Origin: Streptomyces sp. DH5
GTDB taxonomy: Bacteria > Actinomycetota > Actinomycetes > Streptomycetales > Streptomycetaceae
Direction of reading: 5' to 3'
Length of the DNA: 64,000 bases
Assembly: GCF_020873915.1 (NCBI RefSeq)
Contig: NZ_JAHWGP010000012.1
Location: forward strand, 1-64,000
Part shown: positions 30,713 to 40,684 of the stretch, one piece after another
Layout: each line of letters starts with the position of its first letter
Numbering within the stretch: position 1 is the stretch's first letter
The notes under the pieces: generated by a model
Databases searched by the model: none
What the model saw: only the letters and a program-made list of their open reading frames with translations
Told to the model about the DNA's origin: nothing
Program-made: the position numbers and the translations under genes

Positions 30713-32221
30713 TTGACCGGCCCGTCTGCTTTCCCGCTGCCCTTCCACACCGCCCGTTCCCTGCCGGCCGCGACCCCCCGGACGCTGCGGGAACTCGACA
30801 TGATGCGGTGCAGCGCGCACATACGGGCCAAGCCCGGGTGGTTCGACAAGATGCACGACGCGGACGTCGTCGCCCGGTGGACACGGGAAGCGGTCGACCA
30901 GGGCCTCACCGAGGCGCAGGTCCGCTACGTGCTCGCCGAACTCGGGCACTACGCCGCGCTGCGGGACGGGCGGACCGGCGCCGAGGTGTCCGCCGTCGAC
31001 GGGGTGTGGCAGTCGGACACACTGATCGACGACGAGCTCGCCACCCGGTTGCGTGAGGCGGTCCGGGTCCTCGAGGAGGTCCCCGAGGCGGAGAAGGACT
31101 GGCATCCCGGATCCGGCGGCCTGGTGCTCGACCTGGTGCACCCCTCGCTCTTCTGCCTGGTGCGAGAGGTGAGCGGTGGACCCGAGCGGGCCTGGCGGAA
31201 CCCGGCGAACGACTACGCGCGCTACGAGTTCTCAAAGACGTTCCAGTGGCTGCCCACGGACGTCGACGTGAGTGACGACGGCGCGGTCGCCTTCCGTTCG
31301 TACGTCAACAACGTCCACCCCGACGACCATCGCGAACTGGCCATGGTCCTGCCGGACGTCCTCGCGTGTTTCCGCCCGCTGCTGGAGAACGTGCTCACCG
31401 ACCTCCGCCATCCGCGACCCCTGCGGATCGAAGCCGATGCCTACGGGTGGTACGACTCCGAACCGGAGTACCCGAGCAGGTCCTCGTACCCGGACGACGC
31501 GGCCTACGAGGAGGCCCGGAACGCCTGGCTGAAGGCCTACGACGTCTGGTACGAGAACCGGCGCCCGGCCGTCCCGGACGCCCCGGCCTTCACCCCGCCC
31601 CGGGTGCCCGACGCCTCCGGCCGGGTCGACCTGCGCGGCCGTCGTCTCCAGGTCGTCGTCAAGCTCGCCACCATCTGCCTCACCCCGGACCAGCCCGAGT
31701 ACCCGGGCGGGTCCTGGCACGTCGAGGGGATGCTGAACGAGCGGATCGTCTCGACCGGCATCTACTACTACGACAGCGAGAACATCACCGAGAGCCTGCT
31801 GGGTTTCCGGACGGCACTCGACGACCCGGACTACGAACAGAACGACGACGAGGGAGTGCGTGAGGTCTACGGCCTGGAGAACGAGGACGCGCTGAACCAG
31901 GTGCTGGGATCGGCGTCGACCCCGGCGGGCCGCTGTCTGGCGTTCCCGAACGTGCTGCAGCACCGGGTCGGCTCGTTCCGCCTCGCGGACCCCACCCGCC
32001 CGGGGCATCGCAAGATCCTCGCGTTCTTCCTGGTCGACCCGTCGGAGACGATCGTCTCGACCTCCGACGTGCCCCCGCAGCAACCGTGGTCCGACACCTC
32101 GACCATGACGCTCGAGGAGGCCAAAAAGTACCGCGAACAGCTCATGCGGGAACGCAAGTTCTTCGTCGACGAACACAACGAGCAGCTCTACGAACGCGAG
32201 TTCTCCCTCTGCGAGCACTGA
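30713..32221 (+). CDS. DUF4246 protein, putative Fe(II)/2OG oxygenase
   Basis: This 502-residue protein belongs to DUF4246, best known from fungi and some actinobacteria. The C-terminal part reads like a 2-oxoglutarate/Fe(II) dioxygenase: GGSWHVEGM supplies His-x-Glu, VLQHRVGSF the second His, and GHRKILAFFLVDP the Arg for 2OG. No signal or membrane helix is present, so it should be cytosolic. The substrate is unknown. The only plausible start for full length is TTG at 30713, preceded by AACGAAGGA; the Arg/Pro-rich first 25 residues are weakly conserved. A terminator follows. Confidence 0.85.
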   Translation: MTGPSAFPLPFHTARSLPAATPRTLRELDMMRCSAHIRAKPGWFDKMHDADVVARWTREAVDQGLTEAQVRYVLAELGHYAALRDGRTGAEVSAVDGVWQSDTLIDDELATRLREAVRVLEEVPEAEKDWHPGSGGLVLDLVHPSLFCLVREVSGGPERAWRNPANDYARYEFSKTFQWLPTDVDVSDDGAVAFRSYVNNVHPDDHRELAMVLPDVLACFRPLLENVLTDLRHPRPLRIEADAYGWYDSEPEYPSRSSYPDDAAYEEARNAWLKAYDVWYENRRPAVPDAPAFTPPRVPDASGRVDLRGRRLQVVVKLATICLTPDQPEYPGGSWHVEGMLNERIVSTGIYYYDSENITESLLGFRTALDDPDYEQNDDEGVREVYGLENEDALNQVLGSASTPAGRCLAFPNVLQHRVGSFRLADPTRPGHRKILAFFLVDPSETIVSTSDVPPQQPWSDTSTMTLEEAKKYREQLMRERKFFVDEHNEQLYEREFSLCEH

Positions 32222-32274
32222 AGAAGCCGTCCGCCCCGGGCGGCGGGCCCGGGACGGAGGGTGACGGGACGACG

Positions 32275-32311
32275 AAGGCGACGGCCCCGGGGATCAGGGG
32301 GCCGCCGCCTT
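32275..32311. terminator. Bidirectional hairpin between convergent genes
   Basis: AAGGCG with GGCCCC on the left pairs with GGGGCC and CGCCTT on the right around a short loop. It lies midway between the DUF4246 stop and the SLT gene stop, so it can end both transcripts. Confidence 0.65.
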
Positions 32312-32336
32312 CGGTACCGGGGGTGTCCGGGGTGGA

Positions 32337-32753
32337 TCAGTACCAGTTGTTGGCCTGCCAGAAGGACCAGGCGTCGCAGGCGCTGCCGTAGCGGTCCTTC
32401 ATGTAGTCCAGGCCCCACTTGATCTGGGTGGCGGGGTTGGTCTTCCAGTCGGCGCCGGCCGAGGCCATCTTGGAGGCGGGCAGGGCCTGGACCAGGCCGT
32501 AGGCCCCGCTGGAGGCGTTGGTGGCGGTGGGGTTCCAGCCGCTCTCGTGCTGGACGATCTTCGAGAAGCACTGGAACTCGGCCGAGTTGCCGATCATCTT
32601 CTGCGCCGTCGCCTGGGCCGAGGACGCGCTCGTGGTCGCGGCCTGGGCGGGCGCCGCGGCGATCAGGGTGCCGCAGGTGGCGGCGACCAGGGCGGCACCG
32701 GCGAGGGTCTTCTTCGGGGCGGAGACGGTGCGGAGGAAGGAAGCGGCGGACAC
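32337..32753 (-). CDS. Secreted SLT-type lytic transglycosylase-like protein
   Basis: This 138-residue exported protein has a Sec signal (KKTLAGAALVAATCGTLIAAAPAQA, cleavage near AQAA at residue 38). A compact SLT/RPF-like domain follows: EFQCFSKIVQHESGWNPTATN holds the catalytic Glu, and GAYGLVQALPASKM, ATQIKWGLDYMKDRYG and AWSFWQANNWY follow. Such proteins cleave peptidoglycan during growth or resuscitation. The ATG-less start is GTG at 32753 with GAAAGG upstream. Two Cys could form a disulfide. It is convergent with the DUF4246 gene. Confidence 0.9.
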   Translation of the reverse strand: MSAASFLRTVSAPKKTLAGAALVAATCGTLIAAAPAQAATTSASSAQATAQKMIGNSAEFQCFSKIVQHESGWNPTATNASSGAYGLVQALPASKMASAGADWKTNPATQIKWGLDYMKDRYGSACDAWSFWQANNWY

Positions 32754-33055
32754 AGGCGGCCTTTCGGTCGGAAGCGGGGGAGTCGTGTTACGCCGTGCCG
32801 GATGCCGCGGTGTGCGGCGGGGGCATGCGTCGGCGCCGCGACCCCGTGGGGGTGTCGGCGCCTGGCGACTGCTCCACAGAAGCAAATCCGGGCATTGCCC
32901 GCAAAGAACCCTTTTACTACCGAAGGTCGGAGAACGGTCGGATCGAGGGGCGGGGTTCCCCCTGCGGCCCGGGTGGCCGCTACGGTGCCGGGTCGTATGT
33001 GACGCGGGTCATGTGGGGTGCTTCACCGTCTCGTGCACGCCGTGCGTCCGGGGGG
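32754..33055. other. 302-bp region upstream of the SLT gene
   Basis: No gene is seen. The region should contain the SLT promoter and a leader of unknown length. Streptomyces wall-hydrolase leaders often carry c-di-AMP riboswitches, but I do not find the conserved ydaO segments here. A near-palindrome CGGGCATTGCCCG lies at about 32889-32901. Confidence 0.45.
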
Positions 33056-33904
33056 TTACTCGGGGGTGCTCCCGAAGGTGACCGGGGTCTCGAAGGCGGC
33101 CCTGCGGGTGGCCCGGCGCAGGGCCTTGAGCAGGGTGGCGCCCACGGTGAGGGTCAGGACGACGGTGACCAGGGCGCGGCCCAGGTCCCAGCCGAGGGAC
33201 GTCGCCAGGCAGTAGGCGACGAAGCGGGCCAGGTTGGTGGCGAGCGACGCGTCGGGGGAGAAGGAGATGTTCGAGGCGAGCGCCGCCATGAACGGCCAGC
33301 CCGCCATGTTCATCACCGTGCCGTAGGCGAAGGCCGCCAGGAAGCCGTACCCGGCGAGCATCCAGACCTCCGCCCGGCCGCGCAGCCGGTCGGGGCCCGG
33401 GAGGAAGCCCGCGCCCATCGTGAACCAGCCCATCGCCAGCATCTGGAACGGCAGCCAGGGACCCACACCGCCGGTGAGCAGCGCGGAGGCGAACATCGTC
33501 ACCGAGCCGAGGACGAAGCCGAAGCCGGGACCGAGGACCCGGCCGCTGAGGACCATGAGGAAGAACATGGGTTCCAGACCGGCCGTGCCCGCGCCGATGG
33601 GACGCAGGGCGGCGCCCGCCGCGGCGAGGACACCGAGCATCGCCACCGCCTTCGGACCGAGCCCCGACTCCGAGATGGTCGCCGCCACGACCGCGACCAG
33701 CAGGACCAGCAGGCCCGCGAAGAGCCACGGCGCGTCCTGGGCGTGGGCGTTCACGGCGGAGGCGGGCGGGGCGAGGAAGGGCCAGCCGAAGCCGGCCACG
33801 CCCACCGCGCTGACCAGGGCGAGGGACAGCCAGGAGCGTGGTCCCAGGCGGATGGCCCGGGCCTGGCGGTCCGGCCGGTGAGGCGTGGTGGTGGGCGGCG
33901 TCAT
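33056..33904 (-). CDS. ECF transporter S component (CbrT-like, cobalamin)
   Basis: This 282-residue membrane protein has about six to eight hydrophobic helices and the pattern of large ECF substrate-specificity components (PMFFLMVLSGRVLGPGFGF, GGVGPWLPFQMLAMGWFTMG). Such S proteins bind the vitamin and dock on the T/A module. The B12 riboswitch at the head of this gene chain points to cobalamin or a precursor as the substrate. Its ATG overlaps the stop of the ATPase gene (ATGA at 33901-33904), so translation is coupled. It is the last gene of the chain. Confidence 0.85.
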   Translation of the reverse strand: MTPPTTTPHRPDRQARAIRLGPRSWLSLALVSAVGVAGFGWPFLAPPASAVNAHAQDAPWLFAGLLVLLVAVVAATISESGLGPKAVAMLGVLAAAGAALRPIGAGTAGLEPMFFLMVLSGRVLGPGFGFVLGSVTMFASALLTGGVGPWLPFQMLAMGWFTMGAGFLPGPDRLRGRAEVWMLAGYGFLAAFAYGTVMNMAGWPFMAALASNISFSPDASLATNLARFVAYCLATSLGWDLGRALVTVVLTLTVGATLLKALRRATRRAAFETPVTFGSTPE

Positions 33905-35559
33905 CGGCTCAGCGCCTCTCGGACCTGGGAGACCGTGAGCCAGGCTTGAGGGGCCAGGATCTTCGCCACCTGCGGGGCGAAGGACGGGGACGCCACGACC
34001 ACCTCGGCCGACGGCCCGTCCGCGATCACCTCGCCCTCGGCGAGCAGGACGACCCGGTGGGCGAGCTCCGCCGCCAGCTCCACGTCGTGCGTGGCCATCA
34101 CGATGGCGTGGCCCTCGGCGGCCAGCTCCCGCAGGATCGCGACCAGGCGGGCCTTCGCCGCGTAGTCCAGGCCCCGGGTCGGCTCGTCGAGGAGCAGGAG
34201 GGGCGGGCGGGCGGTGAGGACGACCGCGAGGGCGAGGGTCAGACGCTGGCCCTCGGAGAGGTCACGGGGGTGGATGTCGTCGGCCACGGAGGGGAGGAGC
34301 CGCGTGAGCAGGGCACGGCAGGTGCCGGGGTCCGCCTCCGCGTCCCGGTCGGCGGCCGCGCACTCCGCCGCGACCGTGTCCGCGTAGAGGAGGTCGCGGG
34401 GCTCCTGGGGGACCAGGCCGACCCGGCGGACCAGGTCGCGGGGGCGGGTACGGTGCGGGACCGCGCCGCCGGTGCGGACCGAGCCCGAGGAGGGGGCCAC
34501 GAGGCCCACCAGCGCGCCGAGCAGCGTCGACTTCCCGGCGCCGTTGCGGCCCATCAGGGCGATCGTCTCACCGGGGGTGACCGTCAGGTCGACCTCGCGC
34601 AGGGCCTGCACGCCGTCGCGGCGCACCGAGACGGAGCGGACCTCGGCCACCGGGGCGGTGGTGTCGCCCGCCTTCGCCCGCGTGAAGCGGCGCTTCCCGG
34701 CGGGGGCGGGCGCCGGTGCGGGGCGGGCCCGCTCCGGTTCCCGGCCGGCCAGGCGGTCGCGCAGCGCCCCCGCCCGGCGGCGGGCGTCGCGAACCGTCAG
34801 GGGGAGGGGGGACCAGTCGGCCAGGCGGCCCAGGGCGACCACCGGGGGGTGGACGGGGGAGACCGCCATCACCTCCGGCGGGGTGCCGAGCCACGGGCGC
34901 TCGCCGGGCCCCGGCAGCAGGGCCACCTGGTCGGCGTACTGGATGACGCGTTCCAGCCGGTGCTCGGCCATGAGGACCGTGGTGCCCAGGTCGTGCACCA
35001 GGCGCTGGAGGACGGCCAGGACCTCCTCGGCCGCCGCCGGGTCCAGTGCGGACGTCGGCTCGTCCAGGACCAGGACCCGGGGGTGGGGGGTGAGGACCGA
35101 GCCGATGGCGACGCGCTGCCGCTGACCGCCGGAGAGGGTGGCGATGGGACGGTCGCGCAGGTCGGCCAGGCCCAGCAGGTCCAGGGTCTCCTCGACTCTG
35201 CGGCGCATCACCTCCGGGGCGAGGCCCAGCGACTCCATGCCGTAGGCGAGTTCGTCCTCCACCGTGTCGGTCACGAAGTGGGAGAGCGGATCCTGGCCCA
35301 CCGTGCCGACCACGTCGGCGAGTTCGCGCGGCTTGTGGGTGCGGGTGTCGCGGCCGGCGACCGTGACCCTGCCGTGCAGGGTGCCGCCGGTGAAGTGCGG
35401 GACCAGGCCGCTCACCGCGCCCAGCACGGTCGACTTGCCGACGCCGGACGGGCCGACCAGGAGCACCAGTTCACCTTCGGGCACCTCGAAGTCGACCCCG
35501 TGAACGGCGGGTTCGGCTGACCCGTCGTAGGTCACCGACACGTTCTCGAAGCGGATCAC
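33901..35559 (-). CDS. ECF transporter double ATP-binding protein (EcfA1-EcfA2 fusion)
   Basis: This 552-residue cytosolic protein contains two ABC ATPase domains in tandem. The first has Walker A GPSGVGKST, signature LSGGQRQRVAIG and Walker B VLVLDEPTSALD. The second has GRNGAGKST, LSEGQRLTLALA and LLLLDEPTRGLD, with a slightly degenerate signature. A Pro/Ala-rich linker at about residues 265-300 joins them. Together they power the ECF transporter. Its GTG start overlaps the T-component stop (GTGA, 35556-35559) and its stop overlaps the S-component start. Confidence 0.93.
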   Translation of the reverse strand: MIRFENVSVTYDGSAEPAVHGVDFEVPEGELVLLVGPSGVGKSTVLGAVSGLVPHFTGGTLHGRVTVAGRDTRTHKPRELADVVGTVGQDPLSHFVTDTVEDELAYGMESLGLAPEVMRRRVEETLDLLGLADLRDRPIATLSGGQRQRVAIGSVLTPHPRVLVLDEPTSALDPAAAEEVLAVLQRLVHDLGTTVLMAEHRLERVIQYADQVALLPGPGERPWLGTPPEVMAVSPVHPPVVALGRLADWSPLPLTVRDARRRAGALRDRLAGREPERARPAPAPAPAGKRRFTRAKAGDTTAPVAEVRSVSVRRDGVQALREVDLTVTPGETIALMGRNGAGKSTLLGALVGLVAPSSGSVRTGGAVPHRTRPRDLVRRVGLVPQEPRDLLYADTVAAECAAADRDAEADPGTCRALLTRLLPSVADDIHPRDLSEGQRLTLALAVVLTARPPLLLLDEPTRGLDYAAKARLVAILRELAAEGHAIVMATHDVELAAELAHRVVLLAEGEVIADGPSAEVVVASPSFAPQVAKILAPQAWLTVSQVREALSR

Positions 35560-36785
35560 GTCGTCGGCTCCTTGCGGGGGTGCGGCGCCTCGGGGGCGGG
35601 GGTGATGAAGGCGGGGAGCAGGCCGATCAGGACGGCCGCCGCCGGCCACACGGGGAGGGTGGGTGCGACGAGCGGCACCACGCCGGGGTTCAGGGCCGCC
35701 GGGTCGCGGGAGGCGGCGAGCGTGAGGAGCGCGGCCACCGCGACTCCGGACGCGGTGACCAGCCAGGCCCGGGTGTCCCAGGCGTCCGGGCGGTAGCGGG
35801 TGCGCAGGGTGCGCCGGCCGCCGAGCCAGAGCCCCGCGAGGGCGGCCGTCACTCCGGCGAGGAGGACGGGGACGCCGTAGCTGCCGCCCGCGGCGGTGAG
35901 GAGCCCGTACGTTCCCGCGCAGACGCCGAGCAGACCGCCGAGGGTGAGGGCGGCCGTGGTGCGGCGCACGGCGGGCGGGACGGCCGCGGTACGGCCGTAA
36001 CCGCGGGCGTCCATCGCCGCGGCGAGGGCGACCGAGCGCTCCAACGCTCCCTCCAGGACCGGCAGTCCCACCTGGAGGAGGCCCCGTACGCCCTTGTCCG
36101 GACGGCCGCGCAGGCGGCGGGCGGCGCGCAGGCGGCGCACGTCGGCGATGAGGTGGGGGGCGAAGGTCAGCGCCACGACGACCGCGACGCCCATCTCGTA
36201 CAGGGCGCCCGGGAGGGACTTCAGGAGGCGGGAGGGGTTGGCGAGGGCGTTGGCGGCGCCCACGCAGATCAGGAGGGTGGCCAGCCGGAGGGCGTCGTAC
36301 AGGGCGAAGGTGAGGGCCTCCGCGGTGACCCTGCCGCCGAGGCGGATGCCCTGGGCCCAGTCGGGGAGGGGCACTTCGGGCAGGGTGAACAGGGTGTGCG
36401 CGCCGGGGATGGGGGAGCCGAGGACCACCGCGAAGACGAGGCGGATGAGGATGACCGCCACGGCGAGCTTGACGAAGGCGCCGTAGGAGCGGGACCAGGG
36501 GGTGTGGGGGCGGCGGGTCGCCACGACGTAGGCGGACGTGGCGATGAGGAGGGTGAGCAGGAGGGGGTTGGTGGTGCGGGTGGCGGCGGTGCCGAGAGCC
36601 AGCGCCCAGAGCCACCAGGCGCCGGGGTGCAGGGCCGTGGGGGGCCGCCGGGGGTGGGCGGGGACGGGCTGGTCGGCCGATGTCTCCCGGGTCCCGCTCC
36701 CGGCCGTGTTCGGGCGGGGGGACGCCCACCGCCCACCCGTGCCGCTCCCACGGCTGGGGTGGGCGCCGTGGTGCGCGTCACGCAC
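35556..36785 (-). CDS. ECF transporter transmembrane T component
   Basis: This 409-residue CbiQ/EcfT-like membrane protein has a disordered N terminus (residues 1-50), several helices and the coupling helix motif SVALAAAMDARGYGR, in which the A-R-G element contacts the ATPases. A C-terminal region of extra helices is longer than in minimal EcfT proteins. It forms the core of the importer with the neighbouring ATPase and S protein. The GTG at 36785 overlaps the upstream stop by 8 bp (36778-36785). Confidence 0.9.
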   Translation of the reverse strand: MRDAHHGAHPSRGSGTGGRWASPRPNTAGSGTRETSADQPVPAHPRRPPTALHPGAWWLWALALGTAATRTTNPLLLTLLIATSAYVVATRRPHTPWSRSYGAFVKLAVAVILIRLVFAVVLGSPIPGAHTLFTLPEVPLPDWAQGIRLGGRVTAEALTFALYDALRLATLLICVGAANALANPSRLLKSLPGALYEMGVAVVVALTFAPHLIADVRRLRAARRLRGRPDKGVRGLLQVGLPVLEGALERSVALAAAMDARGYGRTAAVPPAVRRTTAALTLGGLLGVCAGTYGLLTAAGGSYGVPVLLAGVTAALAGLWLGGRRTLRTRYRPDAWDTRAWLVTASGVAVAALLTLAASRDPAALNPGVVPLVAPTLPVWPAAAVLIGLLPAFITPAPEAPHPRKEPTT

Positions 36786-37413
36786 GGCGGCGTACCTGCC
36801 AGAGGGCCGCCGCTCCGAGGAGGGCCACCACGGCGACTCCCGCCATCAGGCCGACCGAAGGTCCCGAGTCCTCCGGCTCGGCCTGTTCCTTCGCGGGCGC
36901 GGGGGCCTTCTCCGCCGAGACCTGCTCCCCGCAGCCCTTCTCCGGGTAGCCCGATATCGCGCACAGCAGGGCGTTGGAGTCGTAGCGCAGGGGCTTGGCG
37001 ACCGCGGCGAGGGCCTCCGCCGTGCTGGCGTCCTCGGCCACCTGCGCGCAGGCCGTGCGGCCGGCCGGCGGGTTTTCGCCGGACGGGGCGTCGGCGGGGG
37101 TGCCGAAGTCGATGACCAGGGCCACGCGCTTGGTGCCGTCCTTCGCCGGGGTCCCGGCGCAGATGGTGTCGAAGTCCGCGGCGCCGCGGGGCTTCGCCGC
37201 GTCGCCGGAGTCCTCGCTGACGGAGAAGCGGAAGCCGTGGACGTCGCCGTCGGAGGGGCGGGCCAGGGACGGGCCCTGGGTGGCGTACGTCCACGCCGTG
37301 CCGTCCTGTTCCCAGAAGGACCAGTAGCGGTAGCCGACGGCCTGGGCCTGGCCCGCTCCTGCCAGCAGGGGCAGGAGCGCGGCCAGGAACAGGAGGGTGA
37401 CGCGGCGGATCAC
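36778..37413 (-). CDS. SCO2322-family secreted, membrane-anchored protein
   Basis: This 211-residue protein has a signal peptide (residues 1-25), a soluble domain (YRYWSFWEQDGTAWTYATQG, CAGTP, RTACAQVAEDA, ALLCAISGYPEKGCG, four Cys likely in disulfides) and a C-terminal transmembrane helix before RRRA. It is therefore displayed outside. The family is known only as SCO2322-like. Coupled by a 4-bp overlap to the barrel protein upstream and by 8 bp to EcfT, it probably hands substrate to the importer or binds it. Confidence 0.82.
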   Translation of the reverse strand: MIRRVTLLFLAALLPLLAGAGQAQAVGYRYWSFWEQDGTAWTYATQGPSLARPSDGDVHGFRFSVSEDSGDAAKPRGAADFDTICAGTPAKDGTKRVALVIDFGTPADAPSGENPPAGRTACAQVAEDASTAEALAAVAKPLRYDSNALLCAISGYPEKGCGEQVSAEKAPAPAKEQAEPEDSGPSVGLMAGVAVVALLGAAALWQVRRRA

Positions 37414-38615
37414 GGCTGCTGCCTCTTCGCGCGGCGGGTGAACAGGAAGCCGATGCCGATGCCGGCGATCAGGCAGACGCCGACGAGCCACCAGACGCCG
37501 AAGCCTGAGTCGGAGTCGTCCTTCTTCTCGTCCTTGTCGTCCGACGCCTCGGCGGACGGGCCGGTCGCGGTCAGCTGCTTCACCAGGTCCGTGCCGCCGA
37601 AGGCGCGCGGGTCGGCGCCCGTCGCGTGCGCGGCGAAGATCAGCTGGGCGTAGGCGGCGGGACCGCTCTGCGCCGCCCAGCCGGCGGCGTTCTTCTCCAG
37701 CCAGGCGGCGGACGTGCCGGCCTGCTCGGTGGAACCCTGCGCGGCGAGCGCGACGACCGCGTCGGCCGTGTTGCCGTAGTCGGGCTGGTCCTCGGAGCCG
37801 GGGAGGGAGGAGACGAGGTGGCCGCCGTCGGCGAGCGCCTCGGCGAGGTACGCGGCGCCGTTGGCCGCGGCCTGCTCGGGGCTGTCCGCCTTCTCGCAGA
37901 CGGCGTCGGCCTGCCCGGCCTTGCCGGGCCCGGCGGCCAGGCCGGCGCCGGTCGAGCCGAGCACGCCCGCCGCCGTCGCGTCCGCGTTGGCTATGAGTTC
38001 GCCCTTCTTGTCCGGCTGGAAGGCGAACGCGCCCGCGCCGTCGCCCTCACAGGGCAGCGCGAGGGTGAGCAGCGCGTCGAAGGGGGACTTGCCGTCCTTC
38101 TTCACCTCGGCGGGCTTCTCCCCGGCGGCCGCGAGGGCGCCGATGACGACCGAGGTGGAGTTGGTGTCGCTGCCGCCGCCCGCGACGTAGCCCCAGCCGC
38201 CGTCCTTGTTCTGCACGGACTTCAGCCAGCCGACCGCCTTGCCGGTCACGGTGTCGTGGCCACCGAGTGCGGCGAGGGCCTGGACGGCGGCAGCGGTCTG
38301 GTTGGTGTCGACCGTGGTCGTGTCGTCGCACGCCTTCGCGGTGTCGGCGCGGAACGGGGCGAAGGAGCCGTCGGCGCACTGCTGTCCGGTCAGCCAGTCC
38401 ACGGCGGCCTTCGGCGGCTCGACACCGACCGTGTGCTGGGCGAGCAGGGCGAGCGACTGGCGCCAGACGCCGTCGTACTGGGGGTCGCCGTCGCCGTACA
38501 GGGCGGAGGGGAGCGCCGGCTGGGACGGCGACGGGGACGGGTCTGCGGCGGCCGGTGCGGCGGCGCCGATCACGGCGACGGCGGCCAGGACCGCTGCGCT
38601 GCGGCGGACATTCAT
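37410..38615 (-). CDS. Surface-anchored terpene-cyclase-like (alpha/alpha) barrel protein
   Basis: This 401-residue protein has a signal peptide (to AAAD, about 25), a prenyltransferase/squalene-oxidase repeat domain (repeated WL..QQ..DGSFAP, VGWLKSVQNKDGGWGY, AYLAEALADGGHLVSS) and a C-terminal anchor helix before FTRRAKRQQP. It thus sits outside the cell. The same (alpha/alpha) barrel fold occurs in the alpha domain of transcobalamin and intrinsic factor, which bind B12. Under a cobalamin riboswitch and heading an ECF importer chain, a cobalamin-binding role is plausible; an enzymatic role is not excluded. Confidence 0.85.
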   Translation of the reverse strand: MNVRRSAAVLAAVAVIGAAAPAAADPSPSPSQPALPSALYGDGDPQYDGVWRQSLALLAQHTVGVEPPKAAVDWLTGQQCADGSFAPFRADTAKACDDTTTVDTNQTAAAVQALAALGGHDTVTGKAVGWLKSVQNKDGGWGYVAGGGSDTNSTSVVIGALAAAGEKPAEVKKDGKSPFDALLTLALPCEGDGAGAFAFQPDKKGELIANADATAAGVLGSTGAGLAAGPGKAGQADAVCEKADSPEQAAANGAAYLAEALADGGHLVSSLPGSEDQPDYGNTADAVVALAAQGSTEQAGTSAAWLEKNAAGWAAQSGPAAYAQLIFAAHATGADPRAFGGTDLVKQLTATGPSAEASDDKDEKKDDSDSGFGVWWLVGVCLIAGIGIGFLFTRRAKRQQP

Positions 38616-38723
38616 GATCGGCGGATGCCTCTCCCTGAAGAGGGCCGGGCAGCGCGGGACACCCCGGCGGCTCGGCTCCGTATACCTCGACGGTGCCCGT
38701 GCGCCGGCGGGACTGCCGGGCAC

Positions 38724-38762
38724 GTGAGCCGGTCACGATCCGCGTGGGGCAGTCCGGCTCAC
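38724..38762 (-). promoter_or_regulatory. Switching hairpin at the 3' end of the B12 aptamer
   Basis: GTGAGCCGG (38724-38732) and CCGGCTCAC (38754-38762) are perfect 9-bp complements. The right arm is part of the conserved aptamer 3' segment, so the hairpin and the aptamer compete. A further pairing, 38748-38755 with 38710-38717 (8 bp), and a stem at 38693-38723 complete a plausible alternative fold. Confidence 0.65.
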
Positions 38763-38862
38763 CGTCCCGGCCTCGCGGCGGACGGCTCACGGTTGCGGGT
38801 CAGCGCCGGAATTGCACCGGCTTCCCCCCGTACGGGTGTGATGACGACGCCGCCACTCTACC
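38745..38862 (-). ncRNA. Cobalamin riboswitch aptamer
   Basis: Read on the minus strand, the core segment GGGAAGCCGGTGCAATTCCG is followed by GCTGACCCGCAACCGTGAG and later GGTGAGCCGGACTGCCCC. These are the conserved cobalamin-aptamer blocks in order and spacing. The 5' boundary is estimated. It precedes the barrel protein by about 130 nt, and nothing else is transcribed between, so it should control the whole ECF chain. Confidence 0.88.
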
Positions 38863-39021
38863 CGCCCGTAAGGAGGGGGCCAGGGGCGGCCGCGGGAGGC
38901 GGGAGCGGGGCGGGGGCGTGAGGTGACGCAGGTCACCGGAGTGACGAGACGCGGCCCGCACCCGCGGTCCCCGGGCAGGGGACCGCGGGTGCGGGCACGT
39001 GCGGGGCGGGCGCGGGCCGGG

Positions 39022-40569
<1,548 letters not shown>

Positions 40570-40654
40570 TCAACCGTTCGCGCAGGGCGCGGTGGGAGTC
40601 GAGGCGGGGGATGAGCGGGGAGAGGGGACACGCAATGCCGTGACCGAAAGCCGC

Positions 40655-40665
40655 CGAAAGTTTCG
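40655..40665. promoter_or_regulatory. CGAAAGTTTCG palindrome (site 2)
   Basis: This is a second exact copy of the xylanase-promoter palindrome, 146 bp from the first and 20 bp before the stop codon of the TetR gene. Half-site CCGAAAG precedes it at about 40644. Two sites suggest cooperative binding or looping. Confidence 0.6.
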
Positions 40666-40684
40666 ACCCGGGTGAGGGGGTGTC

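Noticed and set aside
32754-33055. Possible c-di-AMP (ydaO) riboswitch before the SLT gene
   Set aside because: The GC-rich leader has a GGGGGAACC stretch but lacks the ordered ydaO motifs such as the GTCAGCTAAC-type segment. A covariance search would settle it.
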